This document shows positions 1-4,783 of a stretch of DNA of 5,220 bases, piece by piece (the first letter of the stretch is position 1; every line of letters begins with the position of its first letter). The notes below the pieces were generated by a model. The model was not told where the DNA came from, did no database searches, and saw only the letters and a program-made list of their open reading frames with translations. The stretch is taken from NCBI GenBank assembly GCA_945860375.1, contig CAMAQR010000131.1, positions 1 to 5,220 of the forward strand, written 5' to 3'. The stretch is from Pseudorhodobacter antarcticus (GTDB lineage: Bacteria > Pseudomonadota > Alphaproteobacteria > Rhodobacterales > Rhodobacteraceae). The position numbers and the translations under genes are program-made.

Positions 1-7
1 TTGATGC

Positions 8-31
8 CGGGGTCGCCACATCTTGTGGGGC
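8..31. repeat. Left terminal inverted repeat of the IS1595-type element (candidate)
   Basis: Positions 11-17 (GGTCGCC) match the complement of 1128-1134 (GGTCTCC), and a GTGG block follows at similar depth in both ends; about 14 of 24 ungapped positions agree. The segment also holds its own small palindrome, CCACA-tct-TGTGG (16-28). The match is imperfect, so the exact IS end is uncertain. Confidence 0.45.
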
Positions 32-129
32 GCAGCCTCCGGGGGGGACGCCGGTCTTTCGTTGCTGGGACATGTGAGTGAACGGATGCAGGCCGGAGGA
101 CGACGCTCGGCGATCTTTGGCAGTCGGGA

Positions 130-1041
130 TCAGGCGCGCTGATCGACGAAGTCGCGATAGGTGGCGGGCCTGAGGTCCATGCCGATCCCGAGGAGGCGAT
201 CAAGGGCGATGCGGGTGTGGCGTCGTCGGTTCCAGCGGAAGACGAATTCGTCGAGGTAGCGCTGGACATGGGCCTTGCGCAGTCCGTGGAAGACGCCCTT
301 GGCCCATCGCTTGAGGTTCGAGAAGACCCGGTGGATCCACTTCAACACCTCATGAGCCTTCTGCCCCTCGACAACGCGCACCTCGTGTGAGTTGTCAGGC
401 GGGTTCTCGTAGCCCAGCCAGCCGTCGGTGATCACCCGGGCACCCGGGGTTACCACCTTCCCGATGAACCCGTGCAGCGTCTTCGAGGATCCGTCGGGGA
501 TGTGGGCCAGACGGATGCGGCGCGGCTGGCCGTCATCAGACAGCTCGACGGCGCCCACGATGAAGATCTTGCCAACCGGGGAGCGCCCGCCCTTCTTCTG
601 GTCGACGGGGTCGCGTTTCGAGCGGAACGGCATCTCGGTTTCATCGATCTCGACGAGGGTTTGCAGCGGGCTGCGTCCGGGATCGACCATGGCGCGCCGA
701 AGCTTCTGGAGCAGGAGCCAGGCGGTCTTGTAGCTGCCGATGCCCAGTTGGCCCTGCAACTGAAGGGCGGAGATGCCGTTCGAGTGGGTGGCGACGATGT
801 GGGCGGCAAGGAACCACGTCTTGAGAGGCAGATGGCTGCGATGCATGATGGTGCCTGCGGTGACTGAAGTCTGCCGCCTGCACTCTGCGCATTCCCACGT
901 CGGCCTGTTACGATCCAGAGTCCAACCCTTTCGGGTGTCGCAAACCAGACAGGTGAAGCCTTCGGGCCAGCGTTTCTTGGCAAGGTATTCCGCGCAGGCC
1001 GCGTCGTCGGGAAACAGCGCCTCGAACTCCTGGCGCGACAT
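130..1041 (-). CDS. IS1595-family (ISXO2-like) transposase
   Basis: This 303-residue protein would catalyse DDE-type transposition of its own element. The N-terminal part contains a zinc ribbon with two CxxC knuckles (CLVC at 31-34, CAEC at 51-54), as in IS1595/ISXO2-like transposases. The catalytic core shows an aspartate in EIDETEM (D133), a second aspartate in ITDGW (D206), then the family signature around 237-274: H-x-x-FSNLKRWAKGVFHGL, a histidine at 258, and YLDEFVFRWNRR, in which E265 is the likely third acidic residue. The length is full for the family and there is no internal stop or frameshift, so the gene appears intact. I see no strong Shine-Dalgarno sequence before the ATG. The gene stands alone between the element's terminal repeats. 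The family call is secure; the subgroup is not determined. Confidence 0.93.
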   Translation of the reverse strand: MSRQEFEALFPDDAACAEYLAKKRWPEGFTCLVCDTRKGWTLDRNRPTWECAECRRQTSVTAGTIMHRSHLPLKTWFLAAHIVATHSNGISALQLQGQLGIGSYKTAWLLLQKLRRAMVDPGRSPLQTLVEIDETEMPFRSKRDPVDQKKGGRSPVGKIFIVGAVELSDDGQPRRIRLAHIPDGSSKTLHGFIGKVVTPGARVITDGWLGYENPPDNSHEVRVVEGQKAHEVLKWIHRVFSNLKRWAKGVFHGLRKAHVQRYLDEFVFRWNRRRHTRIALDRLLGIGMDLRPATYRDFVDQRA

Positions 1042-1112
1042 GGGGCGATCTGATGACCAGCGTGCAGGCTTGCGGGAACATTACAGGAACATTCGGCGCG
1101 CCGCAACCCCCC

Positions 1113-1136
1113 GGCCACCACATCTTGGGAGACCGG
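1113..1136. repeat. Right terminal inverted repeat of the IS1595-type element (candidate)
   Basis: This is the inverted partner of 8-31, read on the minus strand as GGTCTCCCAAGATGTGGTGG. It also contains CCACATCTTG (1118-1127), which is repeated in direct orientation at 16-25. It lies about 75 bp upstream of the transposase start, as expected for the transposase-proximal end. Confidence 0.45.
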
Positions 1137-1165
1137 GCTCAAGGGGATAAGCCTTATGCCGGAGA

Positions 1166-1183
1166 TTGACAAATCTTTGTCAA
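1166..1183. promoter_or_regulatory. Perfect 8-bp inverted repeat with 2-bp spacer; possible operator or -35 region
   Basis: The sequence is TTGACAAA-TC-TTTGTCAA, a perfect dyad just outside the IS right end. Each arm contains a consensus -35 hexamer, TTGACA. On the minus strand the arm at 1183-1178 is followed 18-19 bases later by CATAAG-like sequence (1153-1159), which could form a promoter pointing into the transposase. The size and symmetry also suit a dimeric repressor site. A second short palindrome, ATAAGCCTTAT, lies at 1147-1157. Function is inferred only. Confidence 0.35.
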
Positions 1184-1222
1184 GTTCAGCATCGCCGCAA
1201 ACGGCCCCACCAAGCCCAAGCC

Positions 1223-1240
1223 CTCCCACTCCCACTCCCA
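1223..1240. repeat. Three tandem CTCCCA hexamers
   Basis: CTCCCA occurs three times head to tail (1223-1228, 1229-1234, 1235-1240). It is a simple low-complexity repeat in intergenic DNA between the IS and the tRNA fragment, with no coding context. Confidence 0.8.
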
Positions 1241-1381
1241 ATATTTCCTATCCCTGCCAATGATTTAGGTAGGAATAATCCGCTGCTGACCACACAATTG
1301 TAGATAACAGTTGTGAGGCAAACAATGACCTGCATGAAACTGCGCGATGGTGACATAACCCTGAAGTGACACGGCTACGCT

Positions 1382-1409
1382 TAAAACGCTGTGTTGCCAC
1401 AGCGTTTTA
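1382..1409. terminator. Bidirectional rho-independent terminator-like hairpin
   Basis: A perfect 12-bp stem (TAAAACGCTGTG / CACAGCGTTTTA) closes a 4-nt TTGC loop. The A-run at the base on one side and the T-run on the other make it look like a terminator in both directions. It lies at least 240 bp from the nearest recognisable gene, so what it terminates is unknown; the transcript may belong to a gene now lost. Confidence 0.6.
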
Positions 1410-1535
1410 TGATACCGTGTTCAACATAGCAAAACGCATTCTGCGCCCAAAATGCACGATAGCACATTCTGTAGCACACCCATTTCTTGGGTTTAATTCA
1501 CGTTTATTATCAATGCGTTACCGTCAAGCCAAATC

Positions 1536-1580
1536 TTGAAAATCCGCGTGTCGCTGGTTCGATTCCGGCTCTGGGCACCA
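1536..1580 (+). tRNA. tRNA-Phe(GAA) 3' half: probable attachment-site remnant
   Basis: Read in tRNA numbering, the segment gives the anticodon loop TTGAAAA with anticodon GAA (1538-1540), the 3' anticodon stem TCCGC, a five-base variable loop GTGTC, the T stem GCTGG/CCGGC around TTCGATT, the acceptor 3' strand TCTGGGC, discriminator A, and an encoded CCA (1578-1580). The 5' half is missing. The five bases before the loop (AAATC) cannot pair with TCCGC, and no 5' acceptor strand (GCCCAGA expected) or D arm lies upstream. Fragments running from the anticodon loop to CCA are the usual attB core of tyrosine-integrase islands. In that model the element lies on the 5' (left) side and the ancestral tRNA-Phe downstream DNA on the right. 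The fragment cannot be a functional tRNA. Confidence 0.85.
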
Positions 1581-1646
1581 CTTAAAACACTCAAATGTTT
1601 GAATTTTTGTGGCGAGCGCGTCAGCGTGTGTTGTGCAGGTGGTTGC

Positions 1647-1666
1647 TGGGCAACATATGGGCAACA
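1647..1666. repeat. Two 9-bp direct repeats at 11-bp spacing; possible integrase arm or accessory sites
   Basis: TGGGCAACA occurs at 1647-1655 and 1658-1666, one helical turn apart. The first copy also forms a small hairpin with the preceding GTTGC (1642-1646 with 1650-1654). Repeats of this size next to a tRNA-derived core are compatible with integrase arm-type or excisionase sites. This is inferred from position only. Confidence 0.35.
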
Positions 1667-1805
1667 ATTTCACGCCGATCTGTCGCGGCAAGAATGAACA
1701 TGGGACTGGAGCCTTTCTGTCGAATTTTTTTACCATCCCATCCGACACATCGGGAAGCTAGGCGTATAGGAAAGCATCGGCAACCAAAACAAAGGCTCAG
1801 CCATC

Positions 1806-2051
1806 ATGCACCCACTGTCCCTATCATCAGATGAAATCGGCGATTCTCATTTTCTCTCAGTCGAACAGGTCGCCAAGCGCTATGACGTGTCAACCGACAG
1901 CATCTGGCGTTGGGTGCGCCAGAAGAAGTTCCCCTCCCCCGTTCGGGTAGGGGCTGGCACCACAAGGTGGCGCCGCGCCGACCTCAATGAACATGACGGT
2001 GCGTTGCGGTGCTGCTTCATGACAAGCATGACGATGTCTTTGGCGGCGTGA
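1806..2051 (+). CDS. AlpA-like helix-turn-helix DNA-binding protein, C-terminus probably altered
   Basis: This 81-residue ORF contains a recognisable AlpA/excisionase-type winged helix: FLSVEQVAKRYDVSTDSIWRW (16-36) forms the helix-turn-helix and FPSPVRVGAGTTRWRRADL (42-60) the wing. AlpA proteins are small regulators of phages and integrative elements, often activating integrase expression or aiding excision, so the gene fits the neighbouring tRNA att scar. The ATG is preceded by AAAGG about ten bases upstream, an acceptable ribosome site. After about residue 65 the sequence becomes unlike the family (Cys- and Met-rich, ending MTSMTMSLAA), which suggests a frameshift or recombination replaced the normal C-terminal helix. 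No integrase gene is found nearby. It could be a relic rather than a working regulator. Confidence 0.72.
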   Translation: MHPLSLSSDEIGDSHFLSVEQVAKRYDVSTDSIWRWVRQKKFPSPVRVGAGTTRWRRADLNEHDGALRCCFMTSMTMSLAA

Positions 2052-2121
2052 CCATCGGGAAGAAAGGACGAGACAAAAGGCTGTGCTCCCCGGGGAACGG
2101 CGCGCTTCCCAACCACACGCC

Positions 2122-2292
2122 TCATCCCGCGTCGAGCAGTTCGCGCAGCTTGCGGACCCTTTCCGGTGTGACCCTTGGGTCGCGCCCGCCGGAAATGACG
2201 CGGATGAATTCGATCCACGCCTTCTCGTTCTGAGACAACTGATCCCACGGTCCCACAGGTCCCATCGGTTTGGTGAAATATCCCTCGCTCAT
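2122..2292 (-). CDS. Small hypothetical protein (56 aa), translationally coupled
   Basis: I do not recognise the family. The protein runs from MSEGYFTKPMGPVGPWDQL (1-19) through a helical segment QNEKAWIEFIRVI (21-33) to a basic C-terminal region TPERVRKLRELL (42-53), with codon use typical of a GC-rich alphaproteobacterial gene. The ATG overlaps the stop of the upstream gene in an ATGA arrangement (2289-2292), which indicates translational coupling in a minus-strand operon. The upstream partner is broken at its 5' end, so the pair is probably no longer expressed from its own promoter. The gene sits between an AlpA-like gene and an IS3 remnant, so it is likely island cargo or island housekeeping. 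The coupling and protein-like composition support a real gene; its function is unknown. Confidence 0.6.
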   Translation of the reverse strand: MSEGYFTKPMGPVGPWDQLSQNEKAWIEFIRVISGGRDPRVTPERVRKLRELLDAG

Positions 2293-2490
2293 TTGCCGAA
2301 GATCCCCCGAAGGGCCGAACGGGACCGCACGGTGATGCGCGGGTCGGCGTTGTCAGACGCATCGCGGATCTCGACGATCCAGCCGAGTTCGTTAACCGTG
2401 ATGGGGGTGCCGAAGCACTCCACGATGGCGTTAGCGGCCGTCACGCCGACCGACTGCTCCAGCGACAAACGCATCAGGTATGCGGGGTCA
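2289..2490 (-). pseudogene. 5'-truncated hypothetical gene upstream of the 56-aa gene
   Basis: About 66 C-terminal codons remain, reading DPAYLMRLSLEQSVGVTAAN at the left edge, then AIVECFGTPITVNELGWIVE and a tail ending ALRGIFGK. The alternation of hydrophobic strands and the GC-rich third positions suggest a genuine small beta-rich domain, but I do not recognise it. The frame continues to the right only through sequence that belongs to the IS3 transposase on the opposite strand, so the gene's start was lost at about 2485-2492. An internal ATG at 2474 has no ribosome site and is an unlikely start. The TGA stop overlaps the ATG of the following 56-aa gene, so the two were once co-translated. 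Confidence 0.55.
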
Positions 2491-2838
2491 GCCGAACGCG
2501 TCATCCGCAGTTTGGACAGGATCATCGAATGGCGCGGCAAACCAAGCTCCATTCGGGTTGACAATGGCCCCGAATACATCAGTGAAAAGCTGATGAAATG
2601 GGCTGAGAAACAAGGAGTTGCCATCCTCCACATCCAGCCCGGCCAACCCCAGCAGAACGCCTATATCGAGCGTTACAACCGCACGGTTCGGCACGAATGG
2701 CTCGACCAATACATCATCGAAAGCATCGAGGAGGCCCAAGACTTCGCAACACAATGGCTATGGACATACAACAATGATCGCCCGAACATGGGCATCGGCG
2801 GCATCACACCCGCACAGAAACTGAAAATGGCCGCGTGA
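2488..2838 (+). pseudogene. IS3-family transposase (OrfB) 3' remnant
   Basis: The last 116 codons of an IS3-type OrfB are preserved, beginning SAERVIRSLDRIIEWRGKP. They include the second catalytic aspartate in IRVDNGPEY (codon at 2560-2562), the catalytic glutamate in NAYIERYNRT (2668-2670), and the conserved tail RHEWLD ... WLWTYNNDRPNMGIGGITPAQKL. The first catalytic aspartate, the N-terminal HTH region, OrfA and the left end are absent. The upstream open frame (2083-2487) encodes unrelated sequence because it runs antisense to the hypothetical gene pair. The transposase is therefore non-functional. The break at about 2488 coincides with the truncation of the minus-strand gene, so both were cut by one rearrangement. 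Confidence 0.88.
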
Positions 2839-2844
2839 GTTCTA

Positions 2845-2878
2845 CGACTGCACCCCGTTCAAAATGGGGGGACTACCA
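2845..2878 (+). repeat. Right inverted-repeat end of the IS3-family element (candidate)
   Basis: Just after the transposase stop, the complement of 2858-2878 begins TGGTAGTCCCCCCATTTTG, the C-rich TG-starting end typical of this IS3 subgroup. No left partner survives in the window, so the boundary at 2878 is inferred from this terminal pattern alone. Confidence 0.5.
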
Positions 2879-3233
2879 GGGCATTTGTCGCCAGCCAGTG
2901 TCCTACCCTTCGGTCGATGTCTTGGCGGTGACCGAGGTCGTCGAATGCAATCGGTCCGTTGCAGTGCCGGGTGGGTATCTGGATCGTCATTAAGATCGTG
3001 CAGGAAAGATGTCTACGGGAGTGCTCGAATCCTGGGTGCGCGCAGAGCGCCTTGGAGGCCCGCCAGAGCGCGTCTAGCGCATTTTGGCGGCGAGGGAAGC
3101 CAATGGCAATACACCTCCGTGCAGCCCTCCTGTGCGCGGCGCAGGTGGCGCTAGTCCCTGGTCGGGCGCCACCAAAATGGTCGACTAGGACACCCTCGAG
3201 ACGGCCATCAGCTGGACATTGCCGTGGCTAGGT
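2879..3233. other. Gene-free stretch between the IS3 remnant and the reductase
   Basis: Open frames on the plus strand (for example 2959-3231) have Arg/Ser/Cys-rich, low-quality composition and no ribosome site; the minus strand is broken by stops. The only structure noted is an 8-bp direct repeat CAGAGCGC at 3043-3050 and 3064-3071. No clear terminator for the reductase was found here. The stretch is probably decayed intergenic DNA. Confidence 0.55.
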
Positions 3234-4217
3234 CTACCACAGTTGATGGACATGAGGCGCGATACGTCGGTTATAGATCGCCCGCACCTCTTCCATCGTC
3301 GCGTCCGGGATTGCCGGCTGTTCAGAAGCCCGTGCATTGGCTAAAGCCTGCTCCGCCGTTTTCGCGCCCGGTATCACCGTCGTTACACCAGCATCCATCA
3401 AGATCCAGCGCAGGGCAAACTCGGCCATACCCTGACCGGGTTGTAGCAGTGCCCGGATCTCTTCCACCGCCTCCAGCGCGATATCATAGGGCACGCCGGC
3501 AAAGGTCTCGCCCTTGTCAAATGCCTCGCCGTTGCGGTTGAAGGCGCGGTGGTCGTCGGCTGCAAAGTGGGTTGCAGCCGACATCTTGCCGGTCAACAGC
3601 CCCGACGCCAGCGGCACCCGTGCGATCACGCCGACGCCGCGCGCGCGTGCTTCGCGCAAGAACAGCCGCGCCGGGCGCTGACGAAAAATGTTGTAGACGA
3701 TCTGCACCGAGGCGACGCCGGGATACTCCAGCGCCTTCAACCCCTCCTCAACTTTCTCGACCGAAACGCCATAGGCTTTTATGCGCCCCTCGGTCACCAT
3801 GCCTTGCAGCACATCAAACACCTCAGGGCGGTAAAAGACTTCGGTCGGCGGGCAATGCAACTGGACAAGGTCCAGCGTCTCGACCTCCAGGTTCTTTCGC
3901 GAGCGGTCAACGAAGGCGCGCAGGTTGTCCGCAGTGTAGCCCGCCGCCAAATGCGGGTTCAGCCGCCGCCCGACCTTGGTCGCCACAAAGGGACGCTGCG
4001 CGCGCGTCTTAAGCACCGCAGCAATCAGACGTTCGGAGCGACCATCGCCATAGACATCGGCTGTGTCGATAAAGGTTACCCCGGCATCCAGAGCCGCGTT
4101 CAGCGCGGCCTTGGCATCGGCCTCCGACACCTCTCCCCAGGACCCACCGATCGCCCATGCGCCAAAGCCAATCTCCGATACCCCGCGCCCAAGCCTTCCG
4201 AAATTCCTGTCCTGCAT
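3234..4217 (-). CDS. Aldo/keto reductase
   Basis: This 327-residue cytosolic NAD(P)H-dependent oxidoreductase would reduce aldehydes or ketones to alcohols; the specific substrate cannot be read from sequence. The (alpha/beta)8-barrel landmarks are present. The family motif GFGAWAIGGSWG is at 17-28. The catalytic tetrad is D51 and Y56 (FIDTADVYGDGRSE), K81 (VATKVGRR) and H121 (LVQLHCPP). GRIKAYGVS (144-152) follows, and the cofactor-binding C-terminal segment VTTVIPGAKTAEQALAN is at 278-294. Length is normal for the family and the frame is intact. The start at 4217 is chosen because GGAGG lies five bases upstream. The frame stays open to 4349, but the extra 44 residues are Cys/Phe-rich and unlike the family. 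The gene stands alone, with a possible upstream ORF and a 12-bp palindrome in its leader. Confidence 0.95.
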   Translation of the reverse strand: MQDRNFGRLGRGVSEIGFGAWAIGGSWGEVSEADAKAALNAALDAGVTFIDTADVYGDGRSERLIAAVLKTRAQRPFVATKVGRRLNPHLAAGYTADNLRAFVDRSRKNLEVETLDLVQLHCPPTEVFYRPEVFDVLQGMVTEGRIKAYGVSVEKVEEGLKALEYPGVASVQIVYNIFRQRPARLFLREARARGVGVIARVPLASGLLTGKMSAATHFAADDHRAFNRNGEAFDKGETFAGVPYDIALEAVEEIRALLQPGQGMAEFALRWILMDAGVTTVIPGAKTAEQALANARASEQPAIPDATMEEVRAIYNRRIAPHVHQLW

Positions 4218-4221
4218 CACA

Positions 4222-4229
4222 ACCTCCGC
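4222..4229 (-). promoter_or_regulatory. Ribosome binding site deciding the reductase start
   Basis: On the minus strand the sequence AGCGGAGG-TTGTG-ATG places a strong GGAGG five bases before the ATG at 4217. This fixes the start over the longer in-frame alternative at 4349. Confidence 0.8.
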
Positions 4230-4264
4230 TCTCGGGCAGAAGGTGAGGGCAAAGCCGAGGAAAG

Positions 4265-4276
4265 GCAAGATCTTGC
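4265..4276. promoter_or_regulatory. Perfect 12-bp palindrome upstream of the reductase
   Basis: GCAAGATCTTGC is a perfect dyad 48-59 bases upstream of the reductase ATG. It lies between the small upstream ORF and the ribosome site. It could be an operator for a dimeric repressor or a short hairpin in the mRNA leader. There is no direct evidence of function. Confidence 0.4.
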
Positions 4277-4314
4277 AGGACAGCGAAATGCTGCCCACCT
4301 GTTCGCGGTGCGGT

Positions 4315-4377
4315 TCACAAAACCGATTCCACATTGACCGGGTGAACACAAAGCTGCCGGTATTGTCCCTGCATCAT
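4315..4377 (-). CDS. Possible 20-aa upstream ORF (leader peptide) before the reductase
   Basis: The ORF starts ATGATG at 4377, preceded at a suitable distance by AAAGGA, and encodes a 20-residue peptide, MMQGQYRQLCVHPVNVESVL, ending in TGA about 98 bases before the reductase start. A good ribosome site before such a short frame, in the same direction as and just upstream of a real gene, is the layout of regulatory leader peptides. The peptide has one Cys and one His and no codon run that points to classic amino-acid attenuation. It may equally be chance or the stub of an older gene. Confidence 0.3.
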   Translation of the reverse strand: MMQGQYRQLCVHPVNVESVL

Positions 4378-4441
4378 GGTGTTTGTCCTTTGTTGGACCT
4401 CGGAAACGTTTGTAGCCCGCAGACGAAATTAATCCAGCTAG

Positions 4442-4469
4442 ATTTCGCGTCCCGGATTTTGCGTCCCGG
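4442..4469. repeat. Tandem 14-bp repeat, two copies with one mismatch
   Basis: ATTTCGCGTCCCGG (4442-4455) is followed directly by ATTTTGCGTCCCGG (4456-4469). The unit is not a multiple of three, so it points to non-coding or decayed DNA. Confidence 0.8.
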
Positions 4470-4562
4470 AAGGTTACGGGGCGCGTTGACGAACAGGTGA
4501 GCGAAGTCTTAGAAAAAGCAGGTAAGGTCGATGGGGATGCGTTCTGGCACCACAGGTCGGGA

Positions 4563-4591
4563 CAGATAAACCCTCCGGGTTCAGTTATCTG
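4563..4591. repeat. Inverted repeat CAGATAA/TTATCTG with nested ACCC/GGGT stem
   Basis: A perfect 7-bp outer stem (4563-4569 with 4585-4591) encloses a 4-bp inner stem (4570-4573 with 4577-4580) and a four-base bulge. There is no T-run on either side, so it is not a canonical terminator. It overlaps the ends of two weak ORFs on opposite strands. Confidence 0.45.
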
Positions 4592-4703
4592 GCTGAAGCT
4601 GCCCGGCCGTCTCACACATCGGCTTTGACAGACGAGTTGACGTCTTCCTACCGGCCAGCGCCCTCGCGGCAACCGTGTTGTTATGGCTGTGAGTCCCGAG
4701 CAT
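4581..4703 (-). CDS. Possible 40-aa small ORF with good ribosome site
   Basis: ATG at 4703 is preceded on the minus strand by AAGGAG eight bases upstream, an unusually good ribosome site for this region. The 40-residue peptide begins MLGTHSHNNTVAARALAGRK and ends CETAGQLQPDN. It is polar and basic, with no membrane segment or motif I recognise. It overlaps the end of the plus-strand fragment at 4416-4628, so both are unlikely to be functional. The only support is the ribosome site. Confidence 0.2.
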   Translation of the reverse strand: MLGTHSHNNTVAARALAGRKTSTRLSKPMCETAGQLQPDN

Positions 4704-4752
4704 GGTTGCCGCTCCTTCCGCTCAAGTCCGGAGGCTGTATCGAACGCCGAAG

Positions 4753-4783
4753 GAATCACGTGATCCACCAAGAGAATCACGTG
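4753..4783. promoter_or_regulatory. Paired GAATCACGTG direct repeats, possible tandem operator
   Basis: GAATCACGTG occurs at 4753-4762 and 4774-4783, exactly 21 bp apart, two helical turns. Each copy has a CACGTG core; the first is part of the perfect 10-bp palindrome ATCACGTGAT (4755-4764). Two phased palindromic sites suggest cooperative binding by a dimeric regulator. The adjacent weak small ORF starts 50 bp away on the minus strand. Confidence 0.4.

Larger units (their letters stand above)
1..1142 (-). mobile_element. IS1595-family insertion sequence (ends approximate)
   Basis: A single transposase gene (130-1041, minus) is flanked by imperfect inverted repeats at about 8-31 and 1113-1136, giving an element of roughly 1.1 kb, which is normal for the IS1595 family. 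The similarity may extend outward: positions 1-8 read TTGATGCC and the complement of 1135-1142 reads TTGAGCCC, so the true ends could lie anywhere in the outer ten bases. IS1595 elements usually generate 8-bp target duplications. Comparing the flanks available here I find none, either because the left flank is cut off by the window edge or because the element has been rearranged. Confidence 0.6.
1143..1535. other. Intergenic stretch without a convincing gene
   Basis: No ORF with protein-like composition was found on either strand. The only start codon with a plausible ribosome site (ATG at 1325, preceded by GTGAGG) encodes just 14 residues. The stretch is more AT-rich than its surroundings from about 1260. 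It contains the dyad at 1166-1183, the hexamer repeat, an imperfect inverted repeat CACAATTG/CAGTTGTG (1293-1315), and the terminator-like hairpin at 1382-1409. If the tRNA scar interpretation is right, this is the distal end of an integrated element. Confidence 0.6.
4416..4628 (+). pseudogene. Orphan protein-like open frame, probably a C-terminal gene fragment
   Basis: A stop-free frame of 70 codons with no ATG encodes a protein-like sequence. Its middle and end read VDEQVSEVLEKAGKVDGDAF (positions 4485-4544) and GSVIWLKLPGRLTHRL before TGA at 4626. The acidic/basic helix followed by a hydrophobic strand is more protein-like than the other frames here. The only candidate start is GTG at 4497, without a ribosome site, so I read it as the tail of a gene whose front is missing. 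I do not recognise the family. The imperfect 14-bp tandem repeat within it (4442-4469) would shift the frame if its copy number changed, which fits decay. Confidence 0.3.

Noticed and set aside
450..1241. Long minus-strand ORF overlapping the transposase, and plus-strand ORFs at 428-733, 472-867 and 773-1150
   Set aside because: They are alternative-frame shadows of the IS1595 transposase; composition is Arg/Ser/Pro-rich and without motifs.
1524..1748. Minus-strand 74-codon ORF ending in PESNQRHADFQDLA
   Set aside because: The C-terminal part is simply the antisense translation of the tRNA-Phe fragment, a well-known source of false gene calls.
1880..2362. Minus-strand 160-codon ORF across the AlpA-like gene and small gene
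   Set aside because: It is out of frame with the 56-aa gene and antisense to the AlpA-like gene; composition is not protein-like overall.
2083..2487. N-terminal 135 codons of the frame that runs into the IS3 transposase remnant
   Set aside because: This part is antisense to the two minus-strand hypothetical genes and has no IS3 similarity; it is not a fusion protein.
3549..4337. Plus-strand 262-codon ORF opposite the reductase
   Set aside because: It is an antisense shadow of a well-conserved gene, common in GC-rich DNA.
4218..4349. Extended N-terminus of the aldo/keto reductase from ATG 4349
   Set aside because: The extra 44 residues have no family similarity, and a strong ribosome site precedes the ATG at 4217.
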